Of a stretch of DNA of 64,000 nt, positions 57,858-64,000 are shown piece by piece. The notes under the pieces were generated by a model that was not told the DNA's origin, ran no database searches, and worked only from the letters and a program-made list of their open reading frames with translations. Origin of the DNA: Enterobacter asburiae (GTDB taxonomy: Bacteria > Pseudomonadota > Gammaproteobacteria > Enterobacterales > Enterobacteriaceae); contig NZ_CP102247.1 of assembly GCF_024599655.1 (NCBI RefSeq), positions 4,030,001 through 4,094,000 on the forward strand, written 5' to 3'. Positions within the stretch are counted from its first letter, which is position 1; every line of letters begins with the position of its first letter. A program made the position numbers and the translations under genes.

Positions 57858-57944
57858 GCTGGAACTCCTTCTGTATGGTGCAATGACTCGGTTCAGAGTA
57901 GCATGTTTCAATATTATGATTCGTTACCAATTTGGAGTTTTATC

Positions 57945-58838
57945 ATGCCGCCTCGCCGCTACAACCCCGACCACCGACGTGAAGCGCTTCTGGAACGTAT
58001 TAATATGGATATTCCGGCAAGCGTCTCCCATGCTTTGAAAGAAGATCTGGGCGGTGACGTTAACGCTGATAAGGATATTACCGCACAATTATTGCCAAAA
58101 GAGACACGCTCCCACGCGGTTATTATCACCCGTGAAGACGGCGTCTTTTGCGGCAAGCGTTGGGTTGAAGAGGTCTTTACCCAGCTGGCAGGCGATGATG
58201 TGCAGGTGACCTGGCACGTTGAAGACGGCGACGCAGTCACGGCCAACCAGCCGCTGTTCGAACTGGACGGTCCTTCCCGCGTCTTGCTGACCGGCGAACG
58301 TACCGCGCTCAATTTTGTACAAACGCTCTCAGGCGTGGCCAGTGAAGTGCGTCGCTACGTTGACCTGCTGGCCGGTACCCGAACCCAGCTGCTGGATACC
58401 CGCAAAACGCTGCCGGGCCTGCGCACCGCGCTGAAGTATGCCGTGCTCTGCGGCGGCGGCGCAAACCATCGCCTGGGCTTATCCGACGCCTTCCTGATTA
58501 AAGAGAACCACATTATTGCCTCTGGCTCCGTGCGTCAGGCGGTTGAGAAAGCCTTCTGGCTGCACCCGGACGTGCCTGTTGAGGTGGAAGTCGAAAGCCT
58601 GGAAGAGCTGGAGCAGGCGATTAAGGCCGGGGCCGATATCATCATGCTCGATAACTTCGAAACAGAGCAAATGCGCGAGGCGGTAAAACTGACAAACGGC
58701 CGGGCCCAGCTTGAAGTGTCCGGGAACGTCACTTTCGAAACGATCCGTGAATTCGCCGAAACCGGCGTGGATTACATCTCCGTCGGCGCGCTGACCAAAC
58801 ACGTTCGCGCTCTCGACCTCTCAATGCGCTTCAAATAA
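57945..58838 (+). CDS. nadC: Nicotinate-nucleotide pyrophosphorylase (carboxylating)
   Basis: Quinolinate phosphoribosyltransferase of NAD synthesis. 297 residues from the ATG at 57945 (TTGGAGTTTTATC upstream), the E. coli length. Motifs: GERTALNFVQTLSGVA, LDTRKTLPGLR (PRPP/quinolinate site), GGGANHRLGLSD and IMLDNFETEQM. Divergent from ampD. Confidence 0.98.
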   Translation: MPPRRYNPDHRREALLERINMDIPASVSHALKEDLGGDVNADKDITAQLLPKETRSHAVIITREDGVFCGKRWVEEVFTQLAGDDVQVTWHVEDGDAVTANQPLFELDGPSRVLLTGERTALNFVQTLSGVASEVRRYVDLLAGTRTQLLDTRKTLPGLRTALKYAVLCGGGANHRLGLSDAFLIKENHIIASGSVRQAVEKAFWLHPDVPVEVEVESLEELEQAIKAGADIIMLDNFETEQMREAVKLTNGRAQLEVSGNVTFETIREFAETGVDYISVGALTKHVRALDLSMRFK

Positions 58839-58847
58839 CGCATTCTT

Positions 58848-58867
58848 CCCTCTCCACCCGGAGAGGG
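58848..58867 (+). terminator. Hairpin after nadC (partial REP-like unit)
   Basis: CCCTCTCC/GGAGAGGG 8-bp stem with an ACCC loop, nine bases after the nadC stop. It matches the stem of the REP-like family at 9961 and 34575 but lacks the GGTGAGGG tail. It may terminate or stabilise the nadC transcript. Confidence 0.55.
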
Positions 58868-58980
58868 GAATTTCAGCCCCGCTCGCAGATCCGCTGCTCT
58901 TCCCTGCAACACTGAATAAATTCTCTGAAGACCCCTTCCCGTTTCCTTTCTTGCCTCTCGTTTCTGCTCTTTCCTGCTGA

Positions 58981-58998
58981 CAAAGTAGCGCCACTTTG
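58981..58998 (+). promoter_or_regulatory. Small hairpin before the ppdD ribosome-binding site
   Basis: CAAAGT, six bases, ACTTTG form a 6-bp stem ending three bases before the ppdD AAGGAG. It could modulate translation of the pilin; no direct evidence. Confidence 0.3.
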
Positions 58999-59012
58999 CA
59001 TAAGGAGCAGAT

Positions 59013-59450
59013 ATGGACAGACAACAAGGTTTCACACTCATTGAGCTGATGGTGGTCATTGGCATCATTGCGATTCTGAGCGCCATCGGCGTTCCCGCCT
59101 ATCAAAACTACATGCGCAAGGCGGCGCTGACCGATATGCTGCAAACCTTCGTTCCCTACCGCACGGCCATCGAGCTTTGCGCGCTGGATCACGGTGGCGT
59201 GGAGAGCTGCGATGCCGGCAGTAACGGTATCCCTTCCCCCACCACGACACGCTACGTTTCAGGAATGAGCGTGGCGAAAGGGATCGTGACCTTAACAGGA
59301 CAGGAGAGTCTTAACGGGCTGACGGTAACCATGACGCCACGGTGGAGCGACGGCAACGGTATGACGGGCTGGACGCGCGACTGCAGCATCGGTGCTGACA
59401 GCCCCCTGAAACAGGCCTGCGAAGACGTTTTCCGCTTCGACAACAACTGA
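59013..59450 (+). CDS. ppdD: Prepilin peptidase-dependent type IV major pilin PpdD
   Basis: 145-residue type IVa prepilin. A short basic leader ends with Gly (MDRQQG) before Phe, and the hydrophobic helix FTLIELMVVIGIIAILSAIG carries the conserved Glu5. The C-terminal domain has four Cys, with pairs ELCALDHGGVESC and RDCSIG...QACEDVF. TAAGGAG precedes the ATG. First gene of ppdD-hofB-hofC. E. coli ppdD is rarely expressed in the laboratory. Confidence 0.96.
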   Translation: MDRQQGFTLIELMVVIGIIAILSAIGVPAYQNYMRKAALTDMLQTFVPYRTAIELCALDHGGVESCDAGSNGIPSPTTTRYVSGMSVAKGIVTLTGQESLNGLTVTMTPRWSDGNGMTGWTRDCSIGADSPLKQACEDVFRFDNN

Positions 59451-59460
59451 GGAGCGGATA

Positions 59461-60843
59461 ATGAATACCGAACAACTCGTGGCGCTTTGCCTGCGCCATC
59501 ACGCTCTGCTGCTCACCAGCGACAGTGACATGGTCAGCATCGCCGTCGTGGGCAGCCCCGCGGCTGAACTGATGGAGGCGCTGCGCTTCGCGACCCAGAA
59601 ACGGATTGATATTGAGTGCTGGAGCGCCGAGCGCATGGAAAAACACCGGCAGCTAACGTCACAATCGCATCTGCCCGTTGTTTCACAAACGCACTCAACG
59701 GTGGATATTCTCAACCACACGCTGCAGCAGGCAGTCAACCAGCGCGCCTCCGACATTCATATCGAACCGATGGAGCACGCGTGCCAGATCCGTTTACGCA
59801 TCGACGGGGTTCTTTGCCCCCAGCCTCCGCTTTCCGCCTCGCTGGCAAGCCTGTTCAGCGCACGTTTAAAAGTGCTGGGTAACCTGGATATTGCAGAACG
59901 TCGTTTGCCTCAGGACGGTCAGTTTACGATTGAGCTGGCAAACGCGCCGGTCTCGTTTCGAATCGCGACGCTTCCCTGCAGCGGCGGCGAGAAAATTGTG
60001 CTGCGTCTCCTGCATCAGGTTCAGCAGGCCCTTGAGCCAAACGCGCTTGGCATGAGTGCTGAACAGCTGGCCTGTTTTAATGGGGCCCTCCACCAGCCGC
60101 AGGGGCTGATTCTGGTCACCGGCCCTACCGGCAGCGGTAAAACCGTGACGCTGTATAGCGCACTGCAGGCGCGTAACACCCCTGACGTCAACATCTGTAG
60201 CGTGGAGGATCCCATTGAGATCCCCCTTGCGGGATTAAACCAGACGCAGATTAATCCCCGGGCGGGCTTAACATTCCAGAGCGTGCTGCGGGCGCTGCTG
60301 CGTCAGGATCCAGACATCATTATGGTCGGCGAAATCCGTGACGGTGAAACGGCAGACATTGCCATTAATGCCGCCCAGACCGGGCATCTGGTGCTGTCAA
60401 CGCTGCACACCAACTCGACGACGGAAACCCTGGTTCGCCTGGAGCAGATGGGCGTCGCCCGCTGGATGATATCTTCCGCGCTGTCGATGGTGATTGCCCA
60501 GCGTCTGGTCCGGCGTCTGTGCCCACATTGTCGTCGGGAAGCCAGCGAGCATGCTGAACTACCGCGCGCCGTATGGTCCAGACCGCTTCCTCGCTGGCAG
60601 CCCATCGGCTGCGATCGTTGCTATCACGGTTTTTATGGCCGCGTGGCCATTTTTGAAGTACTCGCGATCGACAATGCCCTGCGGCAGGCCATTGCCAGCG
60701 GGGCGGGAACAGAAGTGATAGAGGCGAGCGCCCGGCAGGCGGGAATGATTTCTCTTTTCGAGCACGGCTGCATGGCCGTCGAACAAGGGCTGACCACGCT
60801 CGAAGAGCTGGTGCGCGTCCTGGGCATGCCCGATGGCTGCTAA
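59461..60843 (+). CDS. hofB: Type IV pilus assembly ATPase (GspE/PilB family)
   Basis: 460-residue cytoplasmic motor that powers pilin polymerisation. N2 domain with ASDIHIEPMEHACQIRLRID, Walker A GPTGSGKTV (about residue 220), Asp box SVEDPIEIPLAGLNQTQIN, Walker B IIMVGEIRDGETADIAINAA, His box TGHLVLSTLHTN, and a zinc finger with CPHC and CDRC. Starts ten bases after ppdD and overlaps hofC by 11 bases. Confidence 0.96.
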   Translation: MNTEQLVALCLRHHALLLTSDSDMVSIAVVGSPAAELMEALRFATQKRIDIECWSAERMEKHRQLTSQSHLPVVSQTHSTVDILNHTLQQAVNQRASDIHIEPMEHACQIRLRIDGVLCPQPPLSASLASLFSARLKVLGNLDIAERRLPQDGQFTIELANAPVSFRIATLPCSGGEKIVLRLLHQVQQALEPNALGMSAEQLACFNGALHQPQGLILVTGPTGSGKTVTLYSALQARNTPDVNICSVEDPIEIPLAGLNQTQINPRAGLTFQSVLRALLRQDPDIIMVGEIRDGETADIAINAAQTGHLVLSTLHTNSTTETLVRLEQMGVARWMISSALSMVIAQRLVRRLCPHCRREASEHAELPRAVWSRPLPRWQPIGCDRCYHGFYGRVAIFEVLAIDNALRQAIASGAGTEVIEASARQAGMISLFEHGCMAVEQGLTTLEELVRVLGMPDGC

Positions 60844-62017
60844 TCGGCTCTGGCGCTGGCGAGCGCTCACCCAGGAAGGAGAACCCCGAAGCGGAACGCT
60901 CTGGGCCACAGACCGCAATGCCGCCTTCACCAGGCTGATGCGCAGCAACCTCCATCCTCTGGCGTTGACCCGATGCGCTCAGCGACACCGCTGGCGGCCA
61001 CATCACTGCTACGAGATGTTTCGCCAGCTCGCTACGCTTCTGCAGGCCGGGCTGACATTGTCCCACAGCCTGCAGATGCTGGCAGAGCAGCATCCGTTAA
61101 AACCGTGGCAGGCGCTGCTGCAAAGCATTGCCGATGAGCTCAGTGAGGGAGCCCCCTTTTCTGAGTCGCTAAAAAAGTGGCCAGCCGTTTTTAGCCCACT
61201 GCATGTCTCGATGGTGAAAACCGGTGAGCTCACAGGAAAGCTGGAGGAGTGCTGCCGTCAGCTCGCGCAGCAGCAAAAAGCGCAGCAGCAGCTCAGTGCG
61301 AAAGTGAAAAAGGCGCTGCGCTACCCGGCGATCGTCCTGACGCTGGCCGTGCTCGTGGTGCTTGCGATGGTCACCCTGGTATTGCCCGAGTTTGCCGCGA
61401 TCTACAAAACGTTTAACACTCCGCTTCCGCTGCTGACGCAAATGGTCATGGGGATGGCCGCATTTATGCAGTCATATGCCCTTGCGTTGTTCGCCGCGTT
61501 ATTAGCGCCCTTAGCCACCGCCTGGGCTCTGCGGCAGAACCCTCGCTTGCAGCGCATGCTAATGCACACTCCCGTGTTGGGCGCACTGGCAAAAGGTCAA
61601 AAACTGGGGCACATCTTTACCGTACTGTCGCTCACGCAGCAGGCCGGTATCCCCTTTTTACAGGGACTGGAGAGTGCGGAGGAGACCGTTGAAAGTCGCT
61701 ACTGGCGGGGAATACTGCGCAGCGTTCGGGAGGACATTGAAAAAGGCCTTCCCGTCTGGTCATCCTTTCAGAAAGCGGCCATCTTTACCCCGCTGTGTAT
61801 TCAGCTTTTACGCACCGGCGAAATGTCAGGTGCGCTGGACATCATGCTGGCAAACCTCGCCCGACACCACACGGAACAAACCTTTCAACGGGCAGATAAT
61901 CTGGCGGCACTTCTCGAGCCGGTGCTTCTGATTGTGACAGGGGTCATCATCGGCACGCTGGTGGTGGCAATGTACCTGCCGATTTTCCATCTGGGAGATG
62001 CGATGAGCGCGGGCTAG
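60833..62017 (+). CDS. hofC: Type IV pilus inner-membrane platform protein (GspF/PilC family)
   Basis: 394 residues with two T2SSF repeats, the first containing FRQLATLLQAGLTLSHSLQM and the second LSLTQQAGIPFLQGLESAEE, each followed by KTGELTGKLEE and RTGEMSGALD type motifs, and three membrane helices. It would form the platform for the HofB ATPase. Overlaps the end of hofB by 11 bases. A prepilin peptidase and secretin would have to come from elsewhere in the genome. Confidence 0.95.
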   Translation: MAANRLWRWRALTQEGEPRSGTLWATDRNAAFTRLMRSNLHPLALTRCAQRHRWRPHHCYEMFRQLATLLQAGLTLSHSLQMLAEQHPLKPWQALLQSIADELSEGAPFSESLKKWPAVFSPLHVSMVKTGELTGKLEECCRQLAQQQKAQQQLSAKVKKALRYPAIVLTLAVLVVLAMVTLVLPEFAAIYKTFNTPLPLLTQMVMGMAAFMQSYALALFAALLAPLATAWALRQNPRLQRMLMHTPVLGALAKGQKLGHIFTVLSLTQQAGIPFLQGLESAEETVESRYWRGILRSVREDIEKGLPVWSSFQKAAIFTPLCIQLLRTGEMSGALDIMLANLARHHTEQTFQRADNLAALLEPVLLIVTGVIIGTLVVAMYLPIFHLGDAMSAG

Positions 62018-62031
62018 TGCAGAGAACAGTG

Positions 62032-62053
62032 CTGGCGCACGGGCATGCGCCAG
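62032..62053. terminator. Hairpin between convergent hofC and guaC
   Basis: Perfect 8-bp stem CTGGCGCA/TGCGCCAG with a 6-base loop between the two stop codons. No T tract on either side, so intrinsic termination is doubtful. Confidence 0.4.
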
Positions 62054-62062
62054 CCGAAGCCA

Positions 62063-63106
62063 TTACAGGCTATTGAATACGCGGTTTTCCTGTTCCTGAA
62101 CGCGAATAAACGTTGTACGTTTCGTCAGCTCTTTCAGGCGGGATGCCCCAACGTAGGTGCAGGCCGAGCGCAGGCCGCCGAGGATATCGCGCGCGGTGTG
62201 TTCAACCGGGCCGCGCAGAGGCAGCTTAACGGTTTTGCCTTCAGCCGCACGGTATTTTGCCACGCCACCGACGTGACGGGTCATCGCGGATTCAGAGCTC
62301 ATGCCGTAGAACAGCATAAATTTCTCGCCGTTCTCTTCAACAACGGTACCACCGCTCTCTTCGTGGCCTGCCAGCATACCGCCGAGCATCACGAAGTCCG
62401 CGCCGCCGCCGAAGGCTTTCGCAACGTCGCCCGGCATGGTACAGCCGCCATCGCTGATGATCTGGCCGCCCAGACCATGCGCTGCATCGGCACATTCAAT
62501 GACTGCGGAAAGCTGCGGATAACCGACGCCGGTTTTGACGCGTGTTGTGCACACGGAGCCAGGGCCAATACCCACTTTCACGATGTCTGCGCCGGAAAGG
62601 ATCAGCTCTTCACACATTTCACCGGTCACCACGTTGCCCGCGATGATGGTTTTCGTCGGCCAGGCCTCGCGCGCCTTGCTGACGAACTGCACAAAGTGCT
62701 CGGAGTAACCGTTCGCCACGTCAATACAGACGAAGTTGAGCGCCGGGTTAGCGTTCAGGATCTGTTTGGTCTTCTCGAAATCCGCATCGGAGGTACCAGT
62801 GGAGACCATCACATGTTTCACCACGTCAGCAGACGCGGACGCAACAAACGCATTCCACTCTTCAGGGCTGTAATGTTTGTGAACGGCGGTGAGAATGTCG
62901 AACTGTGCCAGGGCGGTTGCCATCTCAAAGGTTCCCACAGTATCCATGTTGGCAGCGATGATCGGCACGCCAGACCAGGTCTGACCGGAATGCTTAAAGG
63001 TGAATTGACGTTCGAGTTCAACGTCTGAGCGACTTTTCAGTGTAGAGCGTTTAGGGCGGATAAGAACGTCTTTGAAACCTAACTTCAGATCTTCTTCGAT
63101 ACGCAT
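62063..63106 (-). CDS. guaC: GMP reductase
   Basis: NADPH-dependent conversion of GMP to IMP. 347 residues, the E. coli length. IMPDH/GMPR barrel with the catalytic Cys in IGPGSVCTTRVKTGVGYPQ and the substrate loops ISDGGCTMPGDVAKAFGGG and MLGGMLAGHEESGG. Convergent with hofC and divergent from coaE. Confidence 0.98.
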   Translation of the reverse strand: MRIEEDLKLGFKDVLIRPKRSTLKSRSDVELERQFTFKHSGQTWSGVPIIAANMDTVGTFEMATALAQFDILTAVHKHYSPEEWNAFVASASADVVKHVMVSTGTSDADFEKTKQILNANPALNFVCIDVANGYSEHFVQFVSKAREAWPTKTIIAGNVVTGEMCEELILSGADIVKVGIGPGSVCTTRVKTGVGYPQLSAVIECADAAHGLGGQIISDGGCTMPGDVAKAFGGGADFVMLGGMLAGHEESGGTVVEENGEKFMLFYGMSSESAMTRHVGGVAKYRAAEGKTVKLPLRGPVEHTARDILGGLRSACTYVGASRLKELTKRTTFIRVQEQENRVFNSL

Positions 63107-63334
63107 GTGCGGATTCCTGGGGTTAGAGGCAAATATGTTAAAAGCACAACTCCAGTGACGTTATCATACGCACTAATACCTGCTCCGCAAGACTGCGAAA
63201 TTCTCTTTTTTTACGCTACAATCCTATAAATTTACCTGGTAAAAAGCCGGTAAACGGGGCTAAACAGTTGCTGGCGCACCTAAGAGTTTTAATCAACTGA
63301 TTTTAATAATGAATAATTCCCAGGATTTGATTTA

Positions 63335-63955
63335 ATGGGGTATATCGTCGCATTAACCGGCGGCATCGGTAGTGGCAAAAGTACCGTTGCGGACGCGTTC
63401 TCACGTTTGGGTATCACGATTATTGATGCCGATATCATTGCCCGCCAGGTGGTAGAGCCCAATACACCCGCGCTAAAGGCTATCGCAGAACATTTTGGTC
63501 AGGCCATCATCAATGCCGATGGCACATTGAACCGCCGTCAGCTTCGCGAATGCATTTTTTCCGATTCTGCGGAAAAAGCCTGGCTTAATGCCCTGCTCCA
63601 CCCCATCATCCACCAGGAAACTCAGCGTCAGATAGCCGCAGCCCGCTCGCCCTATGTCCTGTGGGTGGTTCCGCTACTGGTTGAAAATCAGCTGCATATG
63701 AAAGCCGATCGGGTGCTGGTGATTGATGTCTCTCCCGAAACGCAAATTCAGCGAACCATGACGCGCGATCGCGTTTCGCGGGAGCATGCTGAACACATTC
63801 TTGCCGCTCAGGCTACGCGCGCTCAGCGCCTTGCCGTGGCGGATGATGTCATTGATAATAACGGCGCACCAGATGCCATTGCATCGGATGTTGCCCGTCT
63901 GCACGCGCAGTATCTGACGTTCGCCGCGCAGGCCGTTGCACAGGAAAAACCATAA
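63335..63955 (+). CDS. coaE: Dephospho-CoA kinase
   Basis: Last step of coenzyme A synthesis, phosphorylating the 3'-hydroxyl of dephospho-CoA. 206 residues with P-loop LTGGIGSGKSTVA (residues about 7-19), DADIIARQVVE and LLVENQLHMKADRVLVID. The TAA overlaps the zapD ATG by one base. Confidence 0.98.
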   Translation: MGYIVALTGGIGSGKSTVADAFSRLGITIIDADIIARQVVEPNTPALKAIAEHFGQAIINADGTLNRRQLRECIFSDSAEKAWLNALLHPIIHQETQRQIAAARSPYVLWVVPLLVENQLHMKADRVLVIDVSPETQIQRTMTRDRVSREHAEHILAAQATRAQRLAVADDVIDNNGAPDAIASDVARLHAQYLTFAAQAVAQEKP

Positions 63956-64000
63956 TGTCGACACACATCCTTTTTGAGCATCCGCTCAACGAAAAAATGC
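63955..64000 (+). CDS. zapD: Cell division protein ZapD (only the first 15 codons)
   Basis: Start of a gene cut by the window edge. The translated beginning, MSTHILFEHPLNEKM, matches ZapD (YacF), an FtsZ-ring bundling protein, and coaE-zapD is the E. coli order. The ATG shares an A with the coaE stop codon (TAATG), suggesting coupled translation. Confidence 0.9.
   Translation, partial: MSTHILFEHPLNEKM

Noticed and set aside
1..64000. Prophage, insertion sequence, integron, CRISPR array or toxin-antitoxin island
   Set aside because: No integrase, transposase, phage structural, Cas or att-like repeat signal was seen. The accessory regions are the two fimbrial operons, the sugar pair and possibly the small-ORF locus.

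Overview
This is chromosomal DNA of a member of the Enterobacteriaceae, most likely Enterobacter or a close relative such as Lelliottia. That is inferred from near-identity of many proteins to remembered E. coli homologues, from gene order matching the E. coli 2-4 min region (fhuA to zapD, here reversed), and from a moderately GC-rich backbone. I could not run a search, so the genus is a judgement. No tRNA, rRNA, CRISPR array, insertion sequence or prophage was seen.

Layout. 1-1929 holds the N-terminal part of fhuA (ferrichrome receptor) with its Fur box. 2132-6975 is a four-gene chaperone-usher fimbrial operon between fhuA and mrcB, a junction that is empty in E. coli K-12. 7316-19467 is conserved backbone: mrcB, hrpB, thpR-sfsA, dksA-gluQRS, pcnB-folK and panBCD. 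19960-26932 is a second, seven-gene fimbrial operon with the same gene order as E. coli yadN-ecpD-htrE-yadMLKC, but between panD and yadE rather than between folK and panB. 26934-38859 carries yadE, yadI, yadHG, can, hpt, gcd, cueO, yacC, speED and yacL. 39042-53900 is central carbon metabolism: acnB, two small putative ORFs, a DUF3300/DUF2950 pair, lpd, aceF, aceE, pdhR and aroP. 54065-56423 is an accessory sugar pair (GPH-family symporter and GH43-like glycosidase). 56442-64000 returns to backbone: ampE-ampD, nadC, ppdD-hofB-hofC, guaC, coaE and the first codons of zapD.

How the genes work together. pdhR-aceE-aceF-lpd encode the pyruvate dehydrogenase complex and its pyruvate-sensing repressor, and acnB continues into the TCA cycle. 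panBCD make pantothenate and coaE performs the last step of coenzyme A synthesis. speE and speD make spermidine. gcd oxidises glucose in the periplasm, preceded by a perfect CRP-type palindrome. AmpD recycles muropeptides and in Enterobacter sets AmpC beta-lactamase expression. ppdD-hofBC are core type IV pilus genes.

The backbone is ordinary. I did not find a clearly new biological system. The points most worth a second look are the conserved AUU start of pcnB, the two fimbrial insertions that both carry a hairpin between the major pilin and chaperone genes, the small-ORF locus between acnB and yacH, the sugar symporter/GH43 pair beside ampE, and the paired palindromes between mrcB and hrpB.
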